The notes: generated by a model not told the origin, from the sequence alone. Positions 41,834-50,883 are shown, numbered from the stretch's first letter. The stretch is 64,000 bases of DNA from Candidatus Eremiobacteraceae bacterium (GCA_036511855.1 DATCBN010000093.1:1-64000); one strand, 5' to 3'. A program made the numbers and translations.

Positions 41834-43513
41834 ATGCTCGAACACGACATACTCGTCGTCGGCGGTGGCCTCGCCGGCATGCGCGCGGCGGTCGAAGCGG
41901 CCGAAAAAGGCCTCGACGTCGGCCTGTTGTCGAAGATCCATCCGGTGCGCAGCCATAGCGGCGCGGCGCAGGGCGGCATCAACGCCGCGCTGGGCAACCG
42001 CGAGGAGGACACTCCCGAGGCCCATGCCTTCGACACCGTCAAGGGCTCCGACTACCTCGGCGACCAAGACGCCATCGAGTTGTTCGCCAACGAAGCGCCG
42101 CAAGCCATCATCTGGCTCGACCACATGGGCTGCATCTTCTCAAGAATGGACGACGGGCGCATCGCGCAGCGTCCGTTCGGCGGCGCGTCGTTCCCTCGCA
42201 CCTGCTATTGTGCGGACGTCACCGGTCTGGTGATCCTGCACTCGCTGTGGGAGCAATGCCAACGGCTGAACGTCAAAGTCTATGAGGAGTGGTTCGCGAC
42301 CGCGCTCGCGGTGAACAACGGCATCGGCGCCGGCGTCGTGGCCCTGAACGTGGCCGACGGTTCCGTGCAGGGCCTCAAGGCGAAGGCCACGATATTGGCC
42401 ACCGGCGGTGCCGGTCGCAGCTTTTACAAGACCACGAACGGCCTCTCCAGCACGGGCGACGGAATGTCCATGGCGTACCGCGCGGGCATTCCGCTCTTGG
42501 ATATGGAGTTCGTCCAGTTCCATCCCACCACGCTCAAGAGCAATGGCGTCCTCATGACCGAGGGTGCGCGCGGCGAAGGCGCTTACCTCATCAATGCGCT
42601 TGGCGACCGCTTCATGTTCAAGTATGCGCCCACCAAGGGCGAACTTGCTTCGCGCGATGTCGTTTCCCGCGCCGAACAGACTGAGATCAACGAAGGCCGC
42701 GGCGTTGACGGCTGCGTGTTCCTCGATCTACGGCATCTCGGCAAGCAAAAGATCATGGAACGTCTGCCGCAGATCCGCGAGCTCGCGCTCGACGCCACCG
42801 GCATCGATGCCATCGACGAGCCCGTGCCGATCACGCCCGGCATGCACTATTGGATGGGCGGCGTTCAAACCGACAAGCACGGCGCCACGCCCATTCCGGG
42901 CATCTACGCCGCCGGAGAGTGCGCGTGCGTGTCCGTGCACGGCGCGAACCGGCTCGGCGGTAACTCATTGCTTGAAACGATCGTCTTCGGCAAGCTCTCT
43001 GCGGAGCATGCGGCCGGTTATGTGAAGACGGTCGGAGCGCTGGACTTCCCTGCCAAGCAGCGCGACGACGAAGAGGCGCGGATCCGGGGTCTGCTCGCGA
43101 ACAACGGCAGCGAGCGGGTGAATGTGGTCCGCGACGCGATGGGCAAAGCGATGATGGAGGGTGCAGGCATCTATCGCCGCCCCGAGTCCATCTCGGTCGG
43201 CATCGGTCGCATCCGCGAACTGAAAAAACGCTACAAGCGGATCACGCTCGACGACAAGGGCCGCGTCTTCAACACCGATCTCACCGGCGCGCTCGAGTTG
43301 GGTTTCTTGCTGGACGTCGCGGAAACCACGCTCGCCGGCGCGCTGCAGCGCGAAGAAAGCCGTGGCGCGCACACGCGCGTCGACTTCCCCGAGCGCGACG
43401 ACGAGAAGTGGATGAAGCACACGCAGGCGCATTTCAGACCGGACGCCGATCCCGAACTCACCTACAAGTCGGTCACCATGACGAAGTGGCAGCCGCAAGC
43501 GCGCGTCTACTAA
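41834..43513 (+). CDS. sdhA: Succinate dehydrogenase/fumarate reductase flavoprotein subunit
   Basis: 559 aa. FAD-binding GxGxxG motif ILVVGGGLAGMRAA near the N-terminus, the covalent-FAD His segment (RSHSGAAQGGINAAL), active-site HPTTLKSNGVLMTEGARGEGAYL, capping-domain Arg region and the C-terminal FAD loop GECACVSVHGANRLGGNSLLE. Oxidises succinate in the TCA cycle. First gene of an sdhA-sdhB-sdhE operon without sdhC/sdhD. Confidence 0.96.
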   Translation: MLEHDILVVGGGLAGMRAAVEAAEKGLDVGLLSKIHPVRSHSGAAQGGINAALGNREEDTPEAHAFDTVKGSDYLGDQDAIELFANEAPQAIIWLDHMGCIFSRMDDGRIAQRPFGGASFPRTCYCADVTGLVILHSLWEQCQRLNVKVYEEWFATALAVNNGIGAGVVALNVADGSVQGLKAKATILATGGAGRSFYKTTNGLSSTGDGMSMAYRAGIPLLDMEFVQFHPTTLKSNGVLMTEGARGEGAYLINALGDRFMFKYAPTKGELASRDVVSRAEQTEINEGRGVDGCVFLDLRHLGKQKIMERLPQIRELALDATGIDAIDEPVPITPGMHYWMGGVQTDKHGATPIPGIYAAGECACVSVHGANRLGGNSLLETIVFGKLSAEHAAGYVKTVGALDFPAKQRDDEEARIRGLLANNGSERVNVVRDAMGKAMMEGAGIYRRPESISVGIGRIRELKKRYKRITLDDKGRVFNTDLTGALELGFLLDVAETTLAGALQREESRGAHTRVDFPERDDEKWMKHTQAHFRPDADPELTYKSVTMTKWQPQARVY

Positions 43514-43523
43514 AGGATAACGG

Positions 43524-44666
43524 ATGTTAGTCAACCTCGAAGTCCAGCGCTTCGATCCGGACCGGGATGCCGCGCCGCACGTGCAATCGTTTGCCGTCGA
43601 CGTCGCAGGCGGCGCGACGGTGCTCGAAGCACTCATGCAGATAAAAGACGAGAACGACGGCTCGCTTTCGTTCCGGCGTTCGTGCCGGTCGGCCATCTGT
43701 GGCTCGTGCACGATGAGCATGAACGGGCTCGACGGGTTGGCCTGCAAGACGCCGCTGCGCCAACTGCTTTCGCAGTTCGGCGAGTCCGGCGTCGCCGACG
43801 CCAAGCCGCACGAGAAGCTCAGCTCGCACACCGGCCAAGCGCACTTCGGCGCTGAAGCCACCACTGGAGCTGCACACGCGGCCGCCACCGCCGCGTCGGT
43901 CGCCGTGGACGATTCGCCGGCAGGTTCGAAGAGCTCTGGCGGTGCTTCGCCTGCCGGATCCGTCTCCGTCGGCACCGTGCGCGTCGCGCCGATGCACAAT
44001 CTGCCGGTCGTCAAAGATCTCGTCGTGGACATGACCCGCTTTTGGGAGAAGAACAAATCGCTCAAGCCCTGGCTCATCCCTAAGGAAGCGCCGCCCGCGC
44101 TTGAATACCGGCAGTCGCCGGAGCAGATGGAACGGCTCTGGAAACCGGCCAACTGCATCTTCTGCGGCACCTGCTACAGCTTGTGCCCGGTCGTATCGGT
44201 CGACGACACGTTCGTCGGGCCCGCTGCGATCGCGCGCGTCGGCTATCGCTTTCTTGAAGACACGCGCGACGGTGCGCGTAAGGAGCGAGCCGAAACAATC
44301 GTCAAGGAAAACCTCTGGCTTTGCGCTCACTGCTATGCGTGTTCGTACTGTCCGAAGCATGTCGATCCGCACGAGCTGATCGCGCTCTCCTGCGTTGCCA
44401 CGATTGAGGAGGGCGTCACCGCAAATACCGGCGCGCGGCACGCGCTGGTCGTCGCTGACACCATTAAGAAAACTGGTTTCCTTGAAGAATCGCAGGTGAT
44501 TCCGGGTACGCTTGGCTACTTCAATCTCGTGAAGCTCGCGCCGGTCATCCCGCTCGGCCTGCGCCTATTGCTCAAAGGCAAGATGCCGCCGCTTCTCATG
44601 CGGCCAGTCCCACGCGTCACTGAAATCCGTGAGATCTTCAAGGCTGCCGAGGCGAAAAAATACTAA
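43524..44666 (+). CDS. sdhB: Succinate dehydrogenase iron-sulfur subunit with long internal linker (type E)
   Basis: 380 aa; usual SdhB is 230-260. N-terminal [2Fe-2S] ligands: CRSAICGSCTMSMNG and LACKT. A ~70-residue Ala/Ser/Gly-rich insert then separates this from the conserved LPVVKDLVVDMTRFW segment. C-terminal clusters: CIFCGTCYSLCPV and CAHCYACSYCPKHVDP. The last motif has four Cys before Pro, so the usual [3Fe-4S] centre is probably [4Fe-4S], as known for type E enzymes. A ~75-residue tail follows. The ATG lies 10 nt after sdhA. Confidence 0.92.
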   Translation: MLVNLEVQRFDPDRDAAPHVQSFAVDVAGGATVLEALMQIKDENDGSLSFRRSCRSAICGSCTMSMNGLDGLACKTPLRQLLSQFGESGVADAKPHEKLSSHTGQAHFGAEATTGAAHAAATAASVAVDDSPAGSKSSGGASPAGSVSVGTVRVAPMHNLPVVKDLVVDMTRFWEKNKSLKPWLIPKEAPPALEYRQSPEQMERLWKPANCIFCGTCYSLCPVVSVDDTFVGPAAIARVGYRFLEDTRDGARKERAETIVKENLWLCAHCYACSYCPKHVDPHELIALSCVATIEEGVTANTGARHALVVADTIKKTGFLEESQVIPGTLGYFNLVKLAPVIPLGLRLLLKGKMPPLLMRPVPRVTEIREIFKAAEAKKY

Positions 44667-45559
44667 TGGCACTCAAACAGTACGGCTATTTCCCGGGCTG
44701 CGTCGCCCAGGAATCGTGCAAGGAACTCGACCTTGCCACCCACGTCGTCGCCGAGAAATTAGGCTGGGAGCTGATCAAGCTCGACGCAGCCTCGTGCTGC
44801 GGCGCGAGCGTCGTCAACGACATGAATCGCCACCTCGCACGTATGCTCAACGCCCGCACGTTCGCCGAAGCCGAGGCGCTCGGCCTCGACACCGTGCTCA
44901 CGATCTGCTCCACGTGCACCGGCCACATGCGCCAAGCAAACCACGAACTGCTCGGCAGTGAGCGCTACATGAAAGACGCGAACGACGTGCTCGCCCGGTT
45001 CGGCAAGAAATACAGCGGCAACGTCGTCACAAAGCACATGGCCTGGATCCTGCGCGACGACTTCGGCATCGACAACATCCGCAAGATGGTCGTGCGGCCG
45101 CTCACGGGCATGAAAATAGGCGCGTTCTACGGTTGTCACGTGCTGCGCCCGGAAGAGTATGCGTCGTCGGGCGAAGACCCGCGCAACCCGCACAACATGG
45201 AAGATCTCATCCTCGCGCTGGGAGCGGAGCCGATCGTATACGAAGGCCGCACGCGCTGCTGCGGCTTCCACATCCAGTTGGAGAAGGAAGACGTGACGAT
45301 CAACATGGTCGGCCAGAACATGGCAATGGCCCGCGACCAAGGCGCGGAAAGCATCGTCACCGGCTGCCCGCTATGCCACCTCGCGCTCGACGCATATCAG
45401 TCTAAGTCGGTAGACACCGCGTTCGGCAAGACCGATCTGCCCGTGTTCCATCTGCCTCAGTTGATCGCGCTCGCCCTCGGCGTGGCGCCCGAAAAACTGG
45501 GCATCCAAAAACATCTCACCGACGCTTCGCAAGTATTGGTCAGCGCCGGCATCGTCTGA
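44666..45559 (+). CDS. SdhE/HdrB-like subunit with two CCG (cysteine-rich) domains
   Basis: 297 aa. Two CCG repeats: CVAQESC, CCGAS and CSTCTGH in the first half; GCHVLRP, CCGFHIQ and CPLCHLAL in the second. Such domains bind the special [4Fe-4S] cluster in heterodisulfide reductase HdrB and serve as the peripheral membrane subunit SdhE in type E succinate:quinone reductases (Sulfolobus, Acidianus). It replaces the missing SdhC/SdhD heme anchor. The ATG overlaps the sdhB TAA by one base (TAATG). Confidence 0.9.
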   Translation: MALKQYGYFPGCVAQESCKELDLATHVVAEKLGWELIKLDAASCCGASVVNDMNRHLARMLNARTFAEAEALGLDTVLTICSTCTGHMRQANHELLGSERYMKDANDVLARFGKKYSGNVVTKHMAWILRDDFGIDNIRKMVVRPLTGMKIGAFYGCHVLRPEEYASSGEDPRNPHNMEDLILALGAEPIVYEGRTRCCGFHIQLEKEDVTINMVGQNMAMARDQGAESIVTGCPLCHLALDAYQSKSVDTAFGKTDLPVFHLPQLIALALGVAPEKLGIQKHLTDASQVLVSAGIV

Positions 45560-45595
45560 CCGTCGTATAGCAACAATAGGCAACTGAGGGCAACT

Positions 45596-45674
45596 GTACT
45601 AGGGCAAGCATCGCTTGCCCAATTTTTTTTGGGCGAGCGATGCTCGCCCTAGTACGAGATGCTTGCCCTCCTAC
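45596..45674. repeat. Family A palindromic repeat plus half copy
   Basis: GTACTAG, core GGGCAAGCATCGCTTGCCC (45602-45620), AAT8, core GGGCGAGCGATGCTCGCCC (45631-45649), TAGTAC, then a half core (45658-45674). On the plus strand the first core plus T8 is an intrinsic terminator for the sdh operon. Convergent gap sdhE/SDR. Confidence 0.92.
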
Positions 45675-45679
45675 GCCGG

Positions 45680-46486
45680 TCAGCGCGTCAGCAAACCCGC
45701 ATCGATGACGAACTGCGCCCCGGTCACGTAACGAGCACGGTCTGACGCCAGATAGATGACGGCCTCCGCGACGTCTTGCGTCTCGATCCACGGCACCGGC
45801 AAAAGATTGCCCGCCGACCGCTCTGCGATCTCGCGCGGCGTGAGGCCCTCAAGCTGAGCCAGGCCATCGTTCATGGGCGTGTTCACGCCGGTCGGATGGA
45901 TCGAGTTCACACGGATGTTGTGCGGCGCGAGCTCCAGCGCCCACGACTTGGTCAAGCCGGTCACGCCCCATTTGGACGCCGCGTAGTGGCTGAGCCGCGC
46001 CATGCCGCGAAGCCCGGCGACGGACGAATTGTTGATGATCACTCCCGAGCGCCGCTCGATCATGCCCGGGATCACGTGCTTGGCCACGAGCCAGCAGCCT
46101 TTGAGGTTGATGTCGATCATCGCGTCCCAGGCGTCTTCAGTCAACTCGTGCGCCAATCCATACGAGCAGATGCCCGCGTTGTTGAACAAGATGTCGATCG
46201 CTCCCCACGCGTCCAGCGCGCATCGAACGGCCTCGAAAACCGCGCCCGAGTCCCGTACATCGCCAGTCCGCGCGACGCACTCGCCGCCGTTCGCGGCGCA
46301 TTGCTCGCGAAGCGAATCCAATTCACCCGACGTGCCCATCGCATAGCCGGGTTCGGCGAGCGGCCGGGCGACGTCGAACGCGAGGATCTTCGCGCCTCGT
46401 TCGCTCAACGCCAGCGCGACGGCGCGACCTTGGCCGTGCGCCGCTCCGGTGACGAAGGCCACCTTGCCGGCGAACTCCCCGCTCAT
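45680..46486 (-). CDS. Short-chain dehydrogenase (mycofactocin-coupled SDR-like)
   Basis: 268 aa from ATG 46486, which overlaps the upstream CMD gene stop (ATGA). Cofactor motif VTGAAHGQGRAVA, NNAGI, catalytic S-x-x-x-Y-x-x-x-K as SHYAASKWGVTG (Ser lies earlier in NNSSVAGLRG). The insertion after the second strand (FDVARPLAEPGYAMGTSGELDSLREQ) and VNSIHPTGVNTPM resemble the mycofactocin-coupled SDR subfamily, whose members keep NAD(H) bound. No mycofactocin genes lie in this window. The substrate is likely an alcohol or hydroxy acid. Confidence 0.88.
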   Translation of the reverse strand: MSGEFAGKVAFVTGAAHGQGRAVALALSERGAKILAFDVARPLAEPGYAMGTSGELDSLREQCAANGGECVARTGDVRDSGAVFEAVRCALDAWGAIDILFNNAGICSYGLAHELTEDAWDAMIDINLKGCWLVAKHVIPGMIERRSGVIINNSSVAGLRGMARLSHYAASKWGVTGLTKSWALELAPHNIRVNSIHPTGVNTPMNDGLAQLEGLTPREIAERSAGNLLPVPWIETQDVAEAVIYLASDRARYVTGAQFVIDAGLLTR

Positions 46487-47016
46487 ACGGACGGCTGCTT
46501 GCGGTACGGCTCGAGATACTCGTCGAGTTCGACGCGCAAAGCGTCGTTGAAAATATTCGTGGCGATCATGATGCATGCAAACGCGGTCAGCGCCACTATC
46601 TGCTCGGGCCGCAAGTGAGTGGCGAGCCGGGCGTGCAGGTCGTCCGAGACCTGATGTGGGTCGCGCACCAACTGCCTGCCGTATTCCACGATGGTTTCAT
46701 CCCACGCATCTAGTCCGAAGTTCTCCGGATCCTCGCCGGCGTCGGTCATCGCGCGGCGGAAATAGGTCGAGCACACGAGGCAATCCGCCTGCGTCGATAT
46801 CGCGTGCGCGAAGATCGTCGTGAGACGCTCGCCCAGAAAAGCCGTCACCTCGTCGCGAAGCGGATACCATTCCATGAGTGCGCGCAGCGCCGGCCACGAA
46901 TGCCCCAAGGTCATCTTCATATTCGTCATGCGGCCGTGCTCGGCGATCTGCTTTTCGTACTCCGCGCGCGCCGGCAGCGATGCTTCTTCGTAGGTCAAGG
47001 GATGGATAAGTGGCAC
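46483..47016 (-). CDS. Carboxymuconolactone decarboxylase (CMD/AhpD-like) protein
   Basis: 177 aa all-helical CMD-fold protein. The conserved region is TTIFAHAISTQADCLVCSTYFRRAM with a CxxC; the AhpD proton-relay His after the second Cys is not present. Members act as peroxidase-like or decarboxylase-like enzymes. It is translationally coupled to the SDR gene, so the two probably act on the same pathway, but the substrate is unknown. Confidence 0.8.
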   Translation of the reverse strand: MPLIHPLTYEEASLPARAEYEKQIAEHGRMTNMKMTLGHSWPALRALMEWYPLRDEVTAFLGERLTTIFAHAISTQADCLVCSTYFRRAMTDAGEDPENFGLDAWDETIVEYGRQLVRDPHQVSDDLHARLATHLRPEQIVALTAFACIMIATNIFNDALRVELDEYLEPYRKQPSV

Positions 47017-47105
47017 GAGAACTCCCCTTCTCGATCGTCGAACGAACCTCGGCGTAGTTGGGAAGACAGCGCCGCTCCTCCCCCGTGCAGGATGATTTCC
47101 AGGAC

Positions 47106-48059
47106 ATGATCCCCGTCAAACCCTTGGTGGAAGCGGCCGAAATCCGGATCCGGATGCACGTCCGCGAAACGCCGCTCGAACATTCCGCGGTGTTGAGCGG
47201 ACTCACCGGCGCCACTGTATATCTGAAGCTCGAAAATCTCCAACGGACCGGTTCGTTCAAGGTCCGCGGCGCGTTCAACAGGCTCCTATCTCTTACCGAG
47301 CAAGAACGCACAAGCGGCATCGTGGCAGCGTCGTCTGGGAATCACGGCGCCGCGGTCGCGCTCGGCATGAACGCGCTTGGCCTCAGCGGTATCATCTTCG
47401 TGCCGGAGTCGGCGTCGCGCGCGAAAGTCGAAAAGATCAGGCAACTCGGCGCCGATGTACGGGCCGCCGGAGACGACAGTGGCGCAACCGAGCTCTTCGC
47501 GCGAGCGTATGCCGCCGATCGCCGCATGACGTACATATCGCCCTATAACGATGAGGCTGTTATCGCCGGGCAGGGAACGATCGGCGCCGAGATACTCCGT
47601 CAGCTGCCTTCCGTCGACGCGGTCGTCGCCTCCATCGGCGGCGGGGGATTGATCTCAGGCGTCGCCGGATATCTGAAGAGCGTCAAACCGGATGTGTTCG
47701 CGCTCGGCGTCTCCGCCCGCAATTCGATGGCGATGCAGGAGTCGATACGAGCCGGCCTCGTGATCGAGACAGAACATCTTCCGACGTTGTCGGATGGCAC
47801 CGCGGGCGGCATCGAACCGGGCGCAATCACGTTCGAACTCTGCCGGTCGCTTGTCGACGAGTTCATCGATGTCGGCGAGGACGGCATCAGATCCGCGCTG
47901 CGCCTCTTCATCGAATCACATGCGATGCTGTGCGAGGGCGCGGCCGCCCTCGCGATAGCAGGCTTGCTCGCCGCAAAGGAACGTCTGCGCGGAAAAACCG
48001 TCGCGGTGCTCATATGCGGGGCGAACATCGCCGCGGATAAACTCAAAGAGGCGCTATGA
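47106..48059 (+). CDS. Threonine/serine dehydratase, PLP-dependent
   Basis: 317 aa from ATG 47106; upstream in-frame starts lack signals. Fold-type II PLP enzyme: PLP Lys in GSFKVRGAFN, phosphate loop IGGGGLISG, substrate loop ASSGNHGAAVA. It lacks the C-terminal ACT/regulatory domain of biosynthetic IlvA, so it is the short TdcB-like form producing 2-oxobutyrate or pyruvate plus ammonia. A related racemase function cannot be excluded. Its 3' end overlaps a small convergent gene by 6 nt. Confidence 0.88.
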   Translation: MIPVKPLVEAAEIRIRMHVRETPLEHSAVLSGLTGATVYLKLENLQRTGSFKVRGAFNRLLSLTEQERTSGIVAASSGNHGAAVALGMNALGLSGIIFVPESASRAKVEKIRQLGADVRAAGDDSGATELFARAYAADRRMTYISPYNDEAVIAGQGTIGAEILRQLPSVDAVVASIGGGGLISGVAGYLKSVKPDVFALGVSARNSMAMQESIRAGLVIETEHLPTLSDGTAGGIEPGAITFELCRSLVDEFIDVGEDGIRSALRLFIESHAMLCEGAAALAIAGLLAAKERLRGKTVAVLICGANIAADKLKEAL

Positions 48060-48278
48060 ATGCGTCTCGAGTCGCGGCCGATCCGACGGCGACGGCGGCG
48101 ACGGCGGTAATGGCAGCGCGGGCGTCTTAGGCCCGAACATCGCTTTCCATACGGCCATCACGAATATCGCCGCTGCCACCAAGACGCCCACGACGAGCGC
48201 GAGGTGCAGCAATGGGATGAGAATCGCAAGTACGACCATCGCCGCTGCGACAAAAAACACTATCCAAAGGAAACGCAT
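48054..48278 (-). CDS. Small two-helix membrane protein
   Basis: 74 aa from ATG 48278, with GGAGG 9 nt upstream. Two adjacent hydrophobic helices (about residues 2-45) are followed by a Pro/Ser-rich tail (PALPLPPSPPSPSD). No family recognised. Convergent with the threonine dehydratase gene. Confidence 0.6.
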   Translation of the reverse strand: MRFLWIVFFVAAAMVVLAILIPLLHLALVVGVLVAAAIFVMAVWKAMFGPKTPALPLPPSPPSPSDRPRLETHS

Positions 48279-48369
48279 AGCTGTAGACCTCCGCGATTTG
48301 GCCGGCAGGCTGCAGCCGGACATGCTCAACATACCACGATTGGGCTCTAAGTGTTACGGAGGACCCGGG

Positions 48370-48414
48370 ATGCTTACCCGTCGGTCCCGCAGGAAGCGAT
48401 ATTTGCGCGCCTAA
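48370..48414 (+). CDS. Possible 14-aa basic upstream ORF of pckA
   Basis: ATG 48370 is preceded by GGAGG with 7-nt spacing, an excellent initiation signal. It encodes MLTRRSRRKRYLRA and stops 46 nt before the pckA ATG. The sequence CGGTCCCGCA occurs both inside it and just before the pckA ribosome binding site. It may be a leader peptide or chance; no terminator hairpin is obvious. Confidence 0.3.
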   Translation: MLTRRSRRKRYLRA

Positions 48415-48460
48415 ATTTGTTTGGTCGGAACCTCGGTCCCGCAAAGGAGCCTCCCGTTTC

Positions 48461-50059
48461 ATGGCAGTCGTCGCAGGCGAATCACTAGGACTCGAGGATT
48501 TCGGGTTCGGATACGCCGCCAGCGTGGCAAAAAATCTCAATGCCGCGCAGTTGTTCGAGCAAGCCATCTTCAACCGCGAGGGCGAAGCGGCCACCGGCGG
48601 TCCGCTCGTCGTCCTCACCGGCAAGCATACGGGACGCTCGCCGCAGGACAAGTTCTTCGTGCGGGAGCCTGGGAGCGATAAGCACATAGACTGGGGCAAG
48701 ACCAACAAGCCGTTCGATGCCGTCAAATTCACCGCATTGCTCGGACGGGTCGACGAATTCTTGCGCGACAAGGCGGTGTACTCGCTCGACGCGTTCGCGG
48801 GCGCGGATCAGCATTTCCGCCTTCCCATCCGCGTGATCACACAGCGCGCTTGGCACAGCCTTTTCGCGCGTCACCTCTTCATCCAGCCGAAGCCCGGCGA
48901 ACTCGACGGATTCAAGCCCGAATTCGCGGTGGTTGACGCGTGCGACTTCCTCGCCATTCCAGAACGCGACGGCACGCGCTCGGAGACATTCATCATCGTC
49001 GATTTCTCACGCAAACTGGTCCTCATCGGCGGGACGACCTACGGCGGCGAGATCAAGAAGTCCGTGTTCACCATCATGAACTACTTGCTGCCGCTCCGCA
49101 ACGCGATGCCGATGCATTGCTCGGCCAACATCGGCAAAGGCGGCGACACGGCCATTTTCTTCGGCCTCTCGGGCACGGGAAAGACCACGCTGTCGGCCGA
49201 CCCCGATCGTATGCTGATCGGCGACGACGAGCACGGTTGGAGCGACGACGGCGTCTTCAACGTCGAGGGCGGCTGCTATGCGAAAGCCATCAATCTGTCC
49301 GCCAAGCTCGAACCGCAGATCTATCCCACGACTCGCATGTTCGCGTCCGTGCTCGAAAACGTCGTCATGAACGAGAAGACCCGCGAGCTCGACCTGAACG
49401 ATGCTTCTCTCACCGAGAACACGCGCGTCGCGTATCCGCTGACATCGGTCGTGAACACCGTTGCGTCGGGACGCGGCGGTCACCCGACCAATCTCGTCAT
49501 GCTCACGTGCGATGCGTTCGGGGTGCTGCCGCCTATCGCGCGCATGACGACGGCGCAGGCCATGTACCATTTTCTCTCCGGATACACGGCGAAGGTCGCC
49601 GGCACCGAGAAGGGCGTCACCGAACCGCAAACCACTTTTTCGCACTGCTTCGGGGCGCCATTTATGGTGCACCGTCCGATGGTGTACGCGCAGGAGCTCG
49701 GCGAGCGGTTGGCACGCCATGACGTTCGCTGTTGGCTTATCAACACCGGATGGAGCGGCGGCGCGTACGGCGCCGGCAAACGGATGCAATTGCCGTACAC
49801 GCGGCTGATGGTCAAAGCGGCGCTGACGGGTGCGCTCAACGACGGATCGTTCGTTGCCGATCCTGTCTTCAAGGTCGAAGTGCCGACGGCGGTGCCCGGC
49901 GTGCCGAGCGAAATTTTGCACGCTCGGGACACGTGGGCCGACAAGGCTGCGTACGACGCTAAGGCCCGGGAACTCGCCGCGAAATTCGCGGAGAATTTCG
50001 AGCGCTTCGCCGATCAGGCGACTCCCGAGATCAAAGCTGCAGCGCCCAAGACCGACTGA
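48461..50059 (+). CDS. pckA: Phosphoenolpyruvate carboxykinase (ATP)
   Basis: 532 aa, normal length. Converts oxaloacetate to PEP in gluconeogenesis. Motifs: TGKHTGRSPQDKF, the PEPCK signature around GGTTYGGEIKKSVFTIMN, kinase-1a P-loop FGLSGTGKTTLSADP, kinase-2 LIGDDEHGWSD and adenine-binding NTGWSGGAYG. AAAGGAG lies 11 nt before the ATG. Monocistronic as far as visible. Confidence 0.98.
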   Translation: MAVVAGESLGLEDFGFGYAASVAKNLNAAQLFEQAIFNREGEAATGGPLVVLTGKHTGRSPQDKFFVREPGSDKHIDWGKTNKPFDAVKFTALLGRVDEFLRDKAVYSLDAFAGADQHFRLPIRVITQRAWHSLFARHLFIQPKPGELDGFKPEFAVVDACDFLAIPERDGTRSETFIIVDFSRKLVLIGGTTYGGEIKKSVFTIMNYLLPLRNAMPMHCSANIGKGGDTAIFFGLSGTGKTTLSADPDRMLIGDDEHGWSDDGVFNVEGGCYAKAINLSAKLEPQIYPTTRMFASVLENVVMNEKTRELDLNDASLTENTRVAYPLTSVVNTVASGRGGHPTNLVMLTCDAFGVLPPIARMTTAQAMYHFLSGYTAKVAGTEKGVTEPQTTFSHCFGAPFMVHRPMVYAQELGERLARHDVRCWLINTGWSGGAYGAGKRMQLPYTRLMVKAALTGALNDGSFVADPVFKVEVPTAVPGVPSEILHARDTWADKAAYDAKARELAAKFAENFERFADQATPEIKAAAPKTD

Positions 50060-50070
50060 CTGCCGCGTCC

Positions 50071-50124
50071 TGTAGGGGGGTAAGCAACGCTTGCCCCTTG
50101 TAGGAGGGCAAGCATCGCTTGCCC
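50071..50124. repeat. Family A palindromic repeats, two cores
   Basis: GGGTAAGCAACGCTTGCCC (50078-50096) and GGGCAAGCATCGCTTGCCC (50106-50124) in direct succession, each preceded by a TGTAGG/TAGGA flank. Located between two co-directional genes, pckA and the P-loop gene. Confidence 0.88.
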
Positions 50125-50187
50125 ATGGGCCTTCGCGGCCGAAGCCCACAGTGAACTCCCTGGTAGAGCCCGAACAGCCCATTACAC

Positions 50188-50883
50188 ATGGAAATCGTCA
50201 TCGTCGGCGGACCACATTCCGGGGTCGGCAAGACGCTAGCAGCCGAACGTGCGCTGCAAGCCCTCGTGGGCCTTGGATATGGCGCGATCAAGTTGACCGT
50301 GGCCGACGGCGAATTCGACCGTCCTCATGACCGTGGTATGTGCGGCCGCGGCGCATCGTGCGGCGTGTGCGAAACCGTGCACCGCGCGCTGCCGGCGCGC
50401 ATCCTCACCGCAGGCGGCGCAATCGGAAAGGCCGGCACCGATACGTGCCGATTGAGAGATGCCGGCGCAATTTCGGTGGCTTGGGTCATCGCCTTGCGCG
50501 AAGCTGCGCCCGATGCGGTCGACGGCGCGCTGGCTTACCTCGCGCGCAACGGCGCACGCGGCGCAGTGATCGAAGGGACGACTGCGCTTGCGTGGATGCG
50601 GCCTCGCGCCTCCGTCCTCGTCGCGTGCGATCCGGGCAAGCGATGGAAGCGCGTCGCGGTCGAAAACCTTCTCGCATTTGATATCGTGCTTCGCAACGAC
50701 ATCCCAAGCCCGCCCGGCGATGTGCCGGCGCCGGCGAACTTCGCGCGCACAAACCCGCTAGCGTGCGATCTTTCGGACGCCTCGGAAGCCGGAACGCGCG
50801 AGTTTCAGCGTCGTCTCCGCTCGCTTTGCGCCGCCGGTGAGGGCGCGTTCACCGCGAACAGCGGTGCGTCGCCGGTAGCGTAG
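50188..50883 (+). CDS. P-loop NTPase, MobB-like
   Basis: 231 aa. Walker A GGPHSGVGKT at residues ~7-16 directly after the first beta strand, as in MobB/SIMIBI-class GTPases, and a Walker-B-like acidic segment (GAVIEGTTALAWM). A Cys-rich stretch, RGMCGRGASCGVCETVH, follows the region that would contact substrate and could bind a metal. The MobB role in molybdopterin-guanine dinucleotide synthesis is one possibility; no other molybdenum genes are nearby. The 3' end overlaps the convergent dehydrogenase gene by 79 nt. Confidence 0.55.
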   Translation: MEIVIVGGPHSGVGKTLAAERALQALVGLGYGAIKLTVADGEFDRPHDRGMCGRGASCGVCETVHRALPARILTAGGAIGKAGTDTCRLRDAGAISVAWVIALREAAPDAVDGALAYLARNGARGAVIEGTTALAWMRPRASVLVACDPGKRWKRVAVENLLAFDIVLRNDIPSPPGDVPAPANFARTNPLACDLSDASEAGTREFQRRLRSLCAAGEGAFTANSGASPVA

